From Streptomyces sp. NBC_01750 (GTDB lineage Bacteria; Actinomycetota; Actinomycetes; Streptomycetales; Streptomycetaceae), in assembly GCF_035918095.1 (NCBI RefSeq), contig NZ_CP109137.1, positions 8,434,001-8,498,000 of the forward strand: a stretch of 64,000 bases of DNA. The letters run 5' to 3'. Under the pieces are notes generated by a model, which made no database searches, was not told the origin of the DNA, and saw only the letters and a list, made by a program, of their open reading frames with translations. Within the stretch, counting starts at the first letter, position 1. Every line of letters starts with the position of its first letter. Positions 51,896-60,009 of the stretch are shown piece after piece. The translations under genes and the position numbers were made by a program.

Positions 51896-53344
51896 TCATT
51901 CACCTTGGGTGCGTCGTGAGAGAGCACGGCTTCGAAGCGCAATGGCGAGTGCGACGACGATCAGAATCGCCGCGACTGCGAAGGTGACCCGCATACCGGT
52001 GGCAACGGCCTCGGAACGCGCCGTTGTGACATCGGTCGTCGCCGACGCGAGCGCGAACACAGCGCCCATAACGGATGTCCCGGTGACAAGCCCGAGATTG
52101 CGCGACAGGTTGAGCATGCCGGAAGTGACGCCGCGCTGATCCGGGCGGGTGTCTGCCATGACGGCGGTGTTGTTGGCCGTCTGGAACGTCGCATAGCCGA
52201 CGGTGATGACGACGATGGGGCCGAGGTAGCCGGAGATGCTGGGCGTCGCCGACATCATGGACAGAATGAAGGAACCGGCCGCTATTCCGATGAGCCCGAC
52301 GATGGTCATGCGTTGTGCGCCGAAACGGTCCGCAATGCGACCGGCCGGCACACCGGTCAGCGCAGTGACCAGCGGACCGACCGACAGGACGAGTCCAACA
52401 AGAGCCTCATCGAGCCCGAGCGTACGAGAGAGATAGAACGGCCCGACCACCAGCGTCGCCATCATCACCGTCGAGACGAGCATGCTCGTGGCGAGGCTCG
52501 CGCTCAGCACTGGATCGCGGAACATGGCCAATCGGATCAAAGGTGAGGCCGCTCTCGCCTCGGCACGCACGAAGAGGCCGACTCCGAAGGCAGCAGCCAA
52601 CAGCAGAGCGATGTTGAGCGAACCGAAACTGCCGCGCCCCATTGTCATGGCGAGTGCGTAAGCCGCCAGCGTCAGAGCAAGCAGCAGGGTGCCCACATTG
52701 TCGAAGCCGGCCCGGTCAGACTTGGGCACCCGTCGGTCAACGGGCAGGTAGCGGTGCGTGAGAAGAAAAGTCACGATGCCCAGCGGTGCGTTGACGAGGA
52801 ATATTGCCCGCCAACTGAGTCCGGAGATCAGAGCGCCGCCCAGCGACGGACCGAGAGCGGTGCCGATCGCGGACATCGTTCCGAGTAGCCCCATGGCCCT
52901 ACCGGTCTTTTCCTTCGGAACCGTCTCGCCAATGAAAGCCATGGTGAGGGCCATCATGACGGCTGCTCCGAGGCCCTGCGCCGCCCGGGCGGCAATCAGC
53001 AGCCAGAGCGTGGGCGCGACGCCGCACAGGACCGAGGCAACCGTGAACAGGAAGATTCCGGCCAGTAGCAGCCGCCGGCGGCCGAGGATGTCGCCGAGCC
53101 GTCCGACGCTGACGATCAGGGTGGTGATACCGAGGAGATAAGCGAGGACGATCCACTGGACTTCCTGGAAAGAGGCGGTGAACGCCTGTGCCAGAGTCGG
53201 CAAGCCAACATTGGCGATGCTGGTGCCGAGCGAGGACAGCAGCATGGACAGCGAAAGGCCGGCGAGCGCCCACCGGACTGAAGGTATCCGTTCCGCACTT
53301 CTGGCTACTGCCTCATCTCGTCCCGCACTGATTGGTTTCAACAT
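51896..53344 (-). CDS. MFS transporter, DHA2 type
   Basis: 482 residues, about 14 hydrophobic helices. VGRLGDILGRRRLLL is the MFS loop 2-3 signature, and GTALGPSLGGALI is the drug-antiporter motif C. Codon use is somewhat less GC-biased than in the PKS and metabolic genes, which may mean separate acquisition. Start ATG 53344 with GGAG close upstream. The 300 bases between it and the methyltransferase gene contain no evident gene. Substrate unknown. Confidence 0.92.
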   Translation of the reverse strand: MLKPISAGRDEAVARSAERIPSVRWALAGLSLSMLLSSLGTSIANVGLPTLAQAFTASFQEVQWIVLAYLLGITTLIVSVGRLGDILGRRRLLLAGIFLFTVASVLCGVAPTLWLLIAARAAQGLGAAVMMALTMAFIGETVPKEKTGRAMGLLGTMSAIGTALGPSLGGALISGLSWRAIFLVNAPLGIVTFLLTHRYLPVDRRVPKSDRAGFDNVGTLLLALTLAAYALAMTMGRGSFGSLNIALLLAAAFGVGLFVRAEARAASPLIRLAMFRDPVLSASLATSMLVSTVMMATLVVGPFYLSRTLGLDEALVGLVLSVGPLVTALTGVPAGRIADRFGAQRMTIVGLIGIAAGSFILSMMSATPSISGYLGPIVVITVGYATFQTANNTAVMADTRPDQRGVTSGMLNLSRNLGLVTGTSVMGAVFALASATTDVTTARSEAVATGMRVTFAVAAILIVVALAIALRSRALSRRTQGE

Positions 53345-53640
53345 GAACTCCGTTCTCCGGTGACTCCCGAACCCCGGCCGCCGGCCGCCGGGCGACGGTG
53401 GGCAGGGCAGGGCAGCCGGACCTTTCCGACAGGTGGTGAATGCTGTGGCCGGAGGCCGAGGGGATGCCGGGGGAGTCCGACCCGTTTCGCGGGAGGCGGG
53501 TGTGCCGGGCCGTGGTCGCGACCGGCCGCGGGGGCCCCGCCGTACGCCATCGCTTCCGCACCGGGTTCAATGCGCCCGGCCCTCTGCCTACGCAGGCCGG
53601 TTGCGGCCCGGACGCCGCAGGCCCCCTATGGCCGGCACGG

Positions 53641-54555
53641 TCACCGAGCCGAGCGCACGCCCGTAAAGACGGTGGTGGCGGAGAGGAGGAAGGCATCGGG
53701 CCGCCGCAGGATTCCCTCAGGTGCCCCGGGATCGAGCAGCACGTCGAGTGTCCCGCGGTCCTCCACCTCCAGGGACTCGCTCATCGTCTCCCGCAGCCTG
53801 GTCAGCTGGGCGTGCAGGAAGGCGCGGGCCGTCGCGCCCAGAGGTGCCGGCAGGTCGAGGAGGGAAGTGAAGCTGCCGACGCGGGTGAGACCGGCGCGGC
53901 TGAGCATCGCGGGCCAGTCCTCGACCAGGGCGGTGCTGCCGGGCAGCTCGGCTCGCATGGTCTCGAACCAGCGCTCCTGGACGACGTCGAGCCGGGCCTG
54001 GAGGCCCGGCCTGCCGATGCCGATGTCGCGTGGCAGGAAGCGCATCGGCAGGCCGCCCTCTGCCACGGCGAGCAACCCGCCGGGCCTCAGCACACCTGCG
54101 AGCGCAGTCAACGCGCCCTGCTGATCACCGAGGTGGTGCACGGCCTTGCTGCTCCAGACCAGATCCGCCGTGCCGAGGCCGCCTTCCCCGTGGTCGTCAC
54201 CACCGTCCAGGCCCTCGGGCAGCTCCACGTGCCGGACGGCCACCCTGCCGCCGAGGCCGAGCCGCTCGGCGCGAGCCAGGGCTCGGTCCAGCAGCCCCGG
54301 CGTGCCGTCCACGGCGACCGCCTCGGCGTCCGCGAAGGCCTCGGCGAACACGCAGGTCATCACTCCCGGCCCGCTACCGATGTCGAGGATCCGCCGGACC
54401 TTCTTCTCCGGGTCGAGCAACTCCCTCAGGCGGGCCGCCGTCCGGCGGAGGACCGGGAGCTGCAGTTCGCCGCTGTGCTCCAGGTGGGCAGCCATGACCT
54501 CCCAGTCGACGTCGGTGTGGTTGTGTCCGTGTCCGGAATCGCGGTGTGTGCTCAT
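53641..54555 (-). CDS. SAM-dependent methyltransferase (class I)
   Basis: 304 residues from ATG 54555. SAM-binding motif I is ILDIGSGPGVMTC, followed by AVDGTPG and the HVELPEG region; LVWSSKAVHHLGD is the post-motif II. The first residues are His-rich (GHGHNH). It is divergent from an XRE-cupin regulator with a dyad between them, so the regulator probably controls it. Substrate unknown. It is the only free methyltransferase in the window, so it could be a consumer of SAM from the metK cassette, but it sits 18 kb away. Confidence 0.87.
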   Translation of the reverse strand: MSTHRDSGHGHNHTDVDWEVMAAHLEHSGELQLPVLRRTAARLRELLDPEKKVRRILDIGSGPGVMTCVFAEAFADAEAVAVDGTPGLLDRALARAERLGLGGRVAVRHVELPEGLDGGDDHGEGGLGTADLVWSSKAVHHLGDQQGALTALAGVLRPGGLLAVAEGGLPMRFLPRDIGIGRPGLQARLDVVQERWFETMRAELPGSTALVEDWPAMLSRAGLTRVGSFTSLLDLPAPLGATARAFLHAQLTRLRETMSESLEVEDRGTLDVLLDPGAPEGILRRPDAFLLSATTVFTGVRSAR

Positions 54556-54585
54556 GCGGGGGAGCGTGCCCCCGCCGGATGGCGA

Positions 54586-54603
54586 TGGCAACTTCTGTTG
54601 CCA
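54586..54603. promoter_or_regulatory. Dyad operator between methyltransferase and XRE-cupin genes
   Basis: TGGCAACTTCTGTTGCCA has perfect 7-base arms around TTCT. It sits in the 77-base divergent gap, 30 bases before each start, well placed for repression of both genes by the XRE-cupin protein. Confidence 0.65.
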
Positions 54604-54632
54604 ATTCCGGGACAGCCGGGTGGAATGCCCGT

Positions 54633-55217
54633 ATGGACGAAACCCCGCCCTACCAAGCGGTCCTCGACGAGGTCGCTCCCCGGCTCAGACGGCTGCGTGC
54701 CAAACGCGGCCTCACCCTGGCCGCGCTCTCCGAGGTGACCGGCATCTCCAAGAGCACCCTCTCCCGGCTGGAATCCGGACAGCGCCGCCCCAGCCTGGAA
54801 CTGCTGCTGCCGCTCGCCGGTGCGTACCGCGTTCCCCTCGACGACCTGGTCGGCGCCCCCGAAGTGGGGGATCCCCGGATTCGGCTGACACCCCACCCCT
54901 TGCCGAGCGGCGGTACGTTCGTCCCCCTGACCCGGACCCCGGGTCCCCTTCAGGCGTACAAGATGATCATCTCCGACCGGGGCGCGGAGCCGGATCGCCG
55001 GACGCACGAGGGCTACGAGTGGCTGTATGTGCTGGACGGCCGGCTACGGCTCGTCATCGGCGAGCACGATCTGGTCCTCGGCCCCGGCGAGGCCGCCGAG
55101 TTCGACACCCGCCTGCCGCACTGGTTCAGCAGCGCGGACGGGCAGCCCGTCGAGATCCTCAGTCTCTTCGGGAGACAGGGGGAGCGCATGCACGTCCGTG
55201 CGAAGCCCAGCGCATGA
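54633..55217 (+). CDS. XRE-family regulator with C-terminal cupin
   Basis: 194 residues. Helix-turn-helix: LRAKRGLTLAALSEVTGISKSTLSRLESGQR, residues about 19-49. C-terminal cupin barrel from about 110 (EGYEWLYVLDGRLRLVIGEH). Such proteins sense a small molecule with the cupin and often repress a divergent gene. ATG 54633 is preferred over the upstream ATGs because the HTH starts soon after it. Confidence 0.92.
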   Translation: MDETPPYQAVLDEVAPRLRRLRAKRGLTLAALSEVTGISKSTLSRLESGQRRPSLELLLPLAGAYRVPLDDLVGAPEVGDPRIRLTPHPLPSGGTFVPLTRTPGPLQAYKMIISDRGAEPDRRTHEGYEWLYVLDGRLRLVIGEHDLVLGPGEAAEFDTRLPHWFSSADGQPVEILSLFGRQGERMHVRAKPSA

Positions 55218-55232
55218 AGGCATGAATGACCA

Positions 55233-55679
55233 TCAACGAATGGTCTGGATTCGTGCGGTCGCGGTCGCCACCGCCACGGGTCTGTCGTCGGGGCCGATGA
55301 GTTCACCGGCGAGAAAGCACACATCCCTGCCGCGCTGTACGACCCGTCCGCGTCCCAGAAGCCGTCCAGGGCGGGCGGGACGGAGAAACTGAACATGGAG
55401 ATCGAGAGTCGGCGCGAACTGCTTTTCCGGCAGCGTCGCGACCAGCGCCGGCCCCAGGGTGTCATCGAGCATCGCGGCCAAGAACCCGCCCTGGATCACG
55501 CCGACAGGGTTCGTGAACTGATCGCCCGCCTGAAATGCCACCTCGATAGTCCCCCGCTCCGGATCCACGCGAACCAGTTCCCAGCCGAGAAGCACCGCCG
55601 CAGGGGGCGGTGGGACCCGCCCCGCCTGCACATCCCAGAACAACCCACGCCTGTGCGTATCCATCTCCATGAGCCACAT
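55233..55679 (-). CDS. PaaI/hotdog-fold thioesterase
   Basis: 148 residues from ATG 55679, preceded by GGGGAG at good spacing. The hotdog pattern TNPVGVIQGGFLAAMLDDTLGPAL (central helix with the HGG-like QGG) and the FLRPARPGRLLGRGRVVQRG strand identify the family. It hydrolyses acyl-CoA or acyl-carrier thioesters. The usual catalytic His of HGG is Gln. It is divergent from the nine-gene operon and could edit mis-loaded carriers, which is inference. Confidence 0.83.
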   Translation of the reverse strand: MWLMEMDTHRRGLFWDVQAGRVPPPPAAVLLGWELVRVDPERGTIEVAFQAGDQFTNPVGVIQGGFLAAMLDDTLGPALVATLPEKQFAPTLDLHVQFLRPARPGRLLGRGRVVQRGRDVCFLAGELIGPDDRPVAVATATARIQTIR

Positions 55680-55951
55680 TGAACAGCTCCCCACTGACAG
55701 CCGAGGGCCCAACTGACAGTCAGGGCAAGCAAGCGTCCCGCACGCCCACATGGCCGGCACGACCGGGACGCGGAGTACCAGACACTTCGGCCCTGTTCGT
55801 CGGGGCCGAACGGGGTCGAACGGGGCCGGGACAGGCCCTGAATGCCGTCGGCGGGCCGACCCTAAAGCGGCGCTCCAACGAGCCTCCAGCTCCCGAAACC
55901 ACCATCGGACCAGACAGGTACGAGGCGTGCGGAGTGGAAGGAGCGGGGGCC
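55680..55951. promoter_or_regulatory. Divergent promoter region of the nine-gene operon
   Basis: About 270 bases between the thioesterase and adenylation genes. ACTGACAG occurs twice, at 55693-55700 and 55712-55719, 19 bases apart, and the second copy lies in the dyad CTGACAGTCAG (55713-55723). Two sites on nearly the same helix face suggest a regulator. No regulator gene is inside the operon. Confidence 0.4.
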
Positions 55952-57469
55952 GTGAACGGCATCGGGACCGCCACCGTCGGGACACGGCAGCAGCACACGC
56001 TCGTCGGCTCGGTGCTCGGGCACGCCCGCCTCGCTCCGGGGGCGACGGCCCTGGTGTGGCGGGGCGGGGAAGTCGGTTACGGCGAGCTGCTGGCCCGCGC
56101 GGAGCGGGAGCGGGCCCGGATCAGGGACCTCCCCTCCGACAGCCCGCTCGCCGTCCCCGCGACCAAGTCGCCCGCGACCATCGCGCTGGTCCTGGCCTGC
56201 CTGCTGGAGCGCAGGCCGTTGCTGCTGCCGTCGTCGACGCTCGGCGCCGACGTGCGGGAGCGGCTGTACGAGCAGGCCGGCGTCCGGCACGTACTGACGC
56301 CGGACAACCTGCCGCAGCCGCAGCCGCAGCCGCAGCCGCACGTACCGGCTCCGGAACCGGTGGCGCCCGCGCGGCCGGACAGCGCGGCCCTGCTGCTCAC
56401 CACGTCAGGGTCCACCGGACTGCCCAAGACCGTACCGCTGACCGCAGCCGCCCTGGACCGCTTCACCGCCTGGGCGGGCGAGGCATTCGGCATCGGCCCC
56501 GGCACCACCGTCCTCAACTACGCGCCCCTCAACTTCGACCTGTGCCTCCTTGATGTCTGGGCCACGCTCGCGCACGGCGGCCGCGTCGTCCTCGTCGATC
56601 CGGACCACGCCGCGAAGGGCGCCCATCTCGTCGACCTCATCGCCCGGTACGAGGTGGAGATCGTCCAGTCGGTGCCGATGTTCTACCGGCTGCTCACCGA
56701 CGCCGCACAGGCCGAGGGCCGCATGCTCCCCTCCGTCCGGCACGCCCTGTCCACCGGCGACACCCTGCCCGCCCCCGTAAGGGCCGCCCTGCCCGGTGTG
56801 CTGCCGGGCGCGCGGCTGTACAACCTCTACGGCTGCACCGAGACCAACGACAGCTTCCTGTACGAGATGACAGGCGCCGAGCCCGCGGACCGGCCGCTGC
56901 CACTCGGCCGCCCGCTGCCGGGCGTGTCCGCCCTCCTGGTCACCGCCGACGGGGGTGTCCTGGACGGCCCCGGAACCGGGGAACTGTATGTCCGTACACC
57001 CTTCCAGTCCGAGGGCTACGCGGGAGCCGCGGCCGCGTCCGGCGCGTTCGTCCCGCACCCCGAAGGGGCCGACGGGCAGTGCTGGTTCCGCAGCGGCGAC
57101 CTGGTGCGCCGCGCCGCGGACGGCACCCTCACTCTCTCCGGCCGGACCGACTTCCAGGTCAAGATCCGCGGGGTGCGGATCAACCCGCAGGAGGTGGAGC
57201 ACGTACTGCTCGAACACCCCGGCGTAACCGAAGCCGCCGTCGTCGCGCTGCCCGATGCGGTGGCCGGCCGGCTGCTGCACGCCGTCGCGCGGCGCACCCC
57301 CGGCTCGGCCCTCAACAGCCTTTCCCTGCGCGGGCACCTGGCGCGCGGGCTGCCCCGGGCCGCGATCCCCTCGGCGCTGCGCGTCACCGACGAGCCGCTG
57401 CCCAGGACCTCCACCGGCAAGGTCGACCGCGACCGCGTCGTGCGGGACCACTTCACCAAGGAGAACTGA
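55952..57469 (+). CDS. Stand-alone adenylation enzyme (amino acid:carrier ligase)
   Basis: 505 residues from GTG 55952, chosen for AAGGAG 8 bases upstream; the frame is open further upstream without similarity. A3 TTSGSTGLPK (about 150-159), A5 NLYGCTETND (about 291-300), A8 GRTDFQVKIRGVRIN, and A10 STGKVDRD with the catalytic Lys about 490. My hand alignment gives the pocket D-L-L-S-L-T-L-D for positions 235 to 330; the final Asp could pair with a basic group of the substrate. The code does not match the proline pocket known to me. A Pro-Gln repeat (residues 121-129) lies before A3. It is one base from the carrier gene, so it should load that carrier. Confidence 0.88.
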   Translation: MNGIGTATVGTRQQHTLVGSVLGHARLAPGATALVWRGGEVGYGELLARAERERARIRDLPSDSPLAVPATKSPATIALVLACLLERRPLLLPSSTLGADVRERLYEQAGVRHVLTPDNLPQPQPQPQPHVPAPEPVAPARPDSAALLLTTSGSTGLPKTVPLTAAALDRFTAWAGEAFGIGPGTTVLNYAPLNFDLCLLDVWATLAHGGRVVLVDPDHAAKGAHLVDLIARYEVEIVQSVPMFYRLLTDAAQAEGRMLPSVRHALSTGDTLPAPVRAALPGVLPGARLYNLYGCTETNDSFLYEMTGAEPADRPLPLGRPLPGVSALLVTADGGVLDGPGTGELYVRTPFQSEGYAGAAAASGAFVPHPEGADGQCWFRSGDLVRRAADGTLTLSGRTDFQVKIRGVRINPQEVEHVLLEHPGVTEAAVVALPDAVAGRLLHAVARRTPGSALNSLSLRGHLARGLPRAAIPSALRVTDEPLPRTSTGKVDRDRVVRDHFTKEN

Positions 57470-57470
57470 C

Positions 57471-57734
57471 ATGCAATACGCCCGGTCCATCAAGGAGTTC
57501 GTGGTCGAGCAGTTCCTGCCCGATGTGTCCGCAGGGGATCTGGACGACGACCTCGACCTGCTGGAGAACGGCATCATCGACAGCCTCGGTCTGCTCAAGG
57601 TGATCGCCTGGCTGGAGGACCGCTACGGCATCAACACCGACGAGGTCGACCTCGACCCGGACTCCTTCAAGTCGGTCGCCTCCATCGAGGAGTTCATCGC
57701 CCACGCGTCCCGCGAGCGGGCGGGGGCAGCCTAG
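57471..57734 (+). CDS. Free acyl/peptidyl carrier protein
   Basis: 87 residues. The phosphopantetheine serine is in GIIDSLGLLKV near residue 38. Acidic, typical four-helix carrier. The start ATG directly follows the stop of the adenylation gene. This kind of A plus free carrier plus acyl-CoA dehydrogenase set is known from pyrrole-2-carboxyl-carrier formation from proline; here the added genes point to a different end product. Confidence 0.93.
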   Translation: MQYARSIKEFVVEQFLPDVSAGDLDDDLDLLENGIIDSLGLLKVIAWLEDRYGINTDEVDLDPDSFKSVASIEEFIAHASRERAGAA

Positions 57735-57736
57735 CC

Positions 57737-58789
57737 ATGCACGCAGCAGTCGCCGCGCTCATCGCCCAGGACCGCCCGGTGGAGGCGGGGGACTGGCACG
57801 CCTTCTGGGACCGGCTCCACGACGGCGGACTGCGCCGGGGCGAGGCCGTGGCCCTGCTGGCCTCCCTCTCCACCCGGATGCCGGACCGCGTCACGCTGGG
57901 GGCGCTGCTCGGTTCACTGGCCGAGCGGCGCCCGCGGCACGGCGCGTCCGGTGCCGTGGGCTCCCTCCCGCACGCGGTCAACGTCGTCGGCACCGGCGGC
58001 GGGCCGCCCACCCTCAACATCTCCACGGCGGCCGCACTCACCGCTGCCGCGATGGGCACCAGGGTCGTCAAGACCGGTTCGCGCGCCTATACCTCCAGCC
58101 TGGGCTCCGTCGATCTGCTGGAGCGCCTCGGTATCGGCCTCACCACGTCGTACGAGGAGACCGCCGAAGCCCTCGATCGCTGCGGCATCGCCTTCGCCGG
58201 GCCGTTCGTCTATCCCGCGGAACTGTCCCTGCTGGCCCGCTCCGTGCTGCCGCTGGACGTGCGGAAGCTGGGCCGTTTCGTCAACGCGGTTGGCCCTTTC
58301 CTCGCCGACATGCCGGTCGGCGCCCAGGTCACCGGGGTCTCCGACCCGCGGCTCGTCCCCGGGCTGCGTGATGCGGCCCGGCACACCGCGGACCGGACCG
58401 GCCGGACGGTGTGGCTGTGCACCAACGAGCGCGGCGCCGACGAGCTCCTCAGCTTCGTCCCCAACCGGGTGCGAACGTACGAGGACGGTGGGGAGGACGA
58501 GTTCACACTCGACCCGGCCGCGCTCGGGCTCGGCGCGGGATCCCTCGAGGACCTGCGGCCGGTGGGCGGTGACCCGGTGGAAACCTTCCTCGACGTGCTG
58601 GCCGGCCGGGGCCGCCCGGCGGCCGAGGAGACCGTCTGCCTCAATGCCGCGGCCCTTGCCGTCGCAGGCCGGCTGACCGGCGACTGGCATGCCGCGCTGG
58701 GGGCCGCCCACGCGGTGGTCAGGGACGGAACGGTCCTCGAGCTGATCGAGCGGTTGCGTGCCGGAAAGCGAGCCGTGACCCGTGCCTGA
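57737..58789 (+). CDS. TrpD-like phosphoribosyltransferase, diverged
   Basis: 350 residues with the full anthranilate phosphoribosyltransferase fold. Key motifs are altered: the PRPP loop GTGGD reads GTGGG (85-89) followed by PPTLNIST, and the KHGN motif that touches PRPP and the amine reads KTGSR (112-116). GPL-NP becomes GPFLADMP. TrpD moves phosphoribosyl from PRPP to the amine of anthranilate. The changes suggest a different amine acceptor. It starts 2 bases after the carrier gene and overlaps the TrpA-like gene by 8 bases. No trpE or trpG is nearby, so anthranilate is not made here. Confidence 0.88.
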   Translation: MHAAVAALIAQDRPVEAGDWHAFWDRLHDGGLRRGEAVALLASLSTRMPDRVTLGALLGSLAERRPRHGASGAVGSLPHAVNVVGTGGGPPTLNISTAAALTAAAMGTRVVKTGSRAYTSSLGSVDLLERLGIGLTTSYEETAEALDRCGIAFAGPFVYPAELSLLARSVLPLDVRKLGRFVNAVGPFLADMPVGAQVTGVSDPRLVPGLRDAARHTADRTGRTVWLCTNERGADELLSFVPNRVRTYEDGGEDEFTLDPAALGLGAGSLEDLRPVGGDPVETFLDVLAGRGRPAAEETVCLNAAALAVAGRLTGDWHAALGAAHAVVRDGTVLELIERLRAGKRAVTRA

Positions 58790-59648
58790 CCGTGCCTTCT
58801 CCGACCGGGCTTTCTCCGACCGTGCCTTCTCCGACCGTGCCTTCTTCGCCCACCGCGCTCCGGGGCGGCCCGGACTCGCCGTCTTCCTCAATGCGGGCGA
58901 CCCACCGCTGGAGGCCCTGCCCGAACTCGTCGCGATGCTCGACGAGAACGAGGTCGACTGCCTCGAACTCGCCGTCCCCTTCCCCGGCTCGGTCACCGAC
59001 GGTCCGGTCATCCGCGCCTCCGCCGACCGTGCACTCGCCGACGGCGTGGACCTGGCCGGTGTGCTGAAGGCGGTCTCGGCCGTGCGGTCCGGCCTGAAGC
59101 GGCTTCGGATCGCGCTGCTCGCCGACTGGAGCCACACCGTCAGGGGCTCCACCGCCGACGACTTCAGCGCCGCTGTGGCCGACGCCGGCTGCGACGGACT
59201 CCTCTTGCACGGCGTGCCGCCCCGGCAGCGCCTGGCCCACTACGAGGCCGCGCACCGGGCGGCGCTGCCGCTCGTCACGACCTGCTACGCCGTCTCCGGC
59301 CCCGACGCCGTGGCCGAAGCGGCGCAGCACGCCACCGCCTACCTGTACCTGGTCGCCCACTACGGCCGCAGCGGCACCACGGCCGCGCCGGACCGGGAGC
59401 GGCTCCGGGCGGCGGTCACCACCCTGCGTACCACCGCGTCCGCTCCCGTCGCCGTCGGCTTCGGGGTCAGGACGGCGCACGACATCGCGCTCCTGGCTGA
59501 GCTCGGTGCCGATGCCGCCGTCGTCGGGAGCGCGGGGGTGTCGCGTATCGAAGCCGCACTCAACCGGGGCGGCGATCCCGTCGAGGAGTTCCGCTCCTTC
59601 GTGCGGGAGCTGCGAACACGAAAGGAACCGATCCATGATCGTCCGTAA
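58782..59648 (+). CDS. TrpA-like lyase (tryptophan synthase alpha-type) without TrpB
   Basis: 288 residues. The TIM-barrel catalytic pair is kept: Glu 62 in LELAVPF and Asp 73 in TDGPVI. TrpA splits indole-3-glycerol phosphate into indole and glyceraldehyde-3-phosphate. Normally it needs TrpB for full activity and no trpB exists in the window, so it may work alone like the plant indole-3-glycerol phosphate lyases. The N-terminus carries RAFSD repeated four times (last copy RAFFA), made by a 15-base tandem repeat; this is unlike normal TrpA. GTG 58782 is the only reasonable start. Confidence 0.86.
   Translation: MPDRAFSDRAFSDRAFSDRAFFAHRAPGRPGLAVFLNAGDPPLEALPELVAMLDENEVDCLELAVPFPGSVTDGPVIRASADRALADGVDLAGVLKAVSAVRSGLKRLRIALLADWSHTVRGSTADDFSAAVADAGCDGLLLHGVPPRQRLAHYEAAHRAALPLVTTCYAVSGPDAVAEAAQHATAYLYLVAHYGRSGTTAAPDRERLRAAVTTLRTTASAPVAVGFGVRTAHDIALLAELGADAAVVGSAGVSRIEAALNRGGDPVEEFRSFVRELRTRKEPIHDRP
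58788..58850 (+). repeat. 15-bp tandem repeat encoding (RAFSD)n
   Basis: About four copies of a gaccgtgccttctcc-type unit at the 5' end of the TrpA-like gene, with single-base variation between copies. Each copy adds five codons, so length change keeps frame. Repeat expansion here may be recent and may differ between strains. Confidence 0.85.
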
Positions 59649-60009
59649 GCTCGACGAAGTCCCCAGCGTCAACTGGGGCAACGGCCTCAGCCGCCGCTTC
59701 CTCACCCAGGCGGACGGGGTCGGCTACTCCGTCACCGACACCATCGTCCACGCGGGCACCAAGTCCCGTCTGGAGTACCGCAACCACCTGGAGTCCTGCT
59801 ACTGCATCGAGGGCAGCGGCGAGGTGGTCGACACCGAGGGCAACGCGTACCCGATCACCCCGGGCACGCTCTACGCGCTGGACCGGCACGACGCGCACTG
59901 GCTCGTCGCCTCCCCGCACGAGGACCTGCGCCTGGTGTGCATGTTCACCCCGGCGCTGCGTGGCGACGAGCGCCACGACGTGGACGCGGCCGAGTACTCC
60001 CACTACTGA
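59635..60009 (+). CDS. Ectoine-synthase-like cupin
   Basis: 124 residues, EctC length and pattern from MIVRKLDEV to RHDVDAAEYSHY. The iron ligands of ectoine synthase appear kept: Glu 53 (NHLESCYCIEG), Tyr 80 (GTLYALD) and His 88. Likely substrate contacts Glu 112 and His 114 are also present. EctC closes N-acetyl-diaminobutyrate to ectoine and, as a known side reaction, cyclises glutamine to 5-amino-3,4-dihydro-2H-pyrrole-2-carboxylate. No ectA, ectB or ectD lies near, so ectoine itself is unlikely. It overlaps the TrpA-like gene by 14 bases and the next gene by one. Confidence 0.9.
   Translation: MIVRKLDEVPSVNWGNGLSRRFLTQADGVGYSVTDTIVHAGTKSRLEYRNHLESCYCIEGSGEVVDTEGNAYPITPGTLYALDRHDAHWLVASPHEDLRLVCMFTPALRGDERHDVDAAEYSHY

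Noticed and set aside
59635..60009. Ectoine (compatible solute) biosynthesis gene
   Set aside because: No ectA, ectB or ectD nearby, and translational coupling is to unrelated pathway genes.
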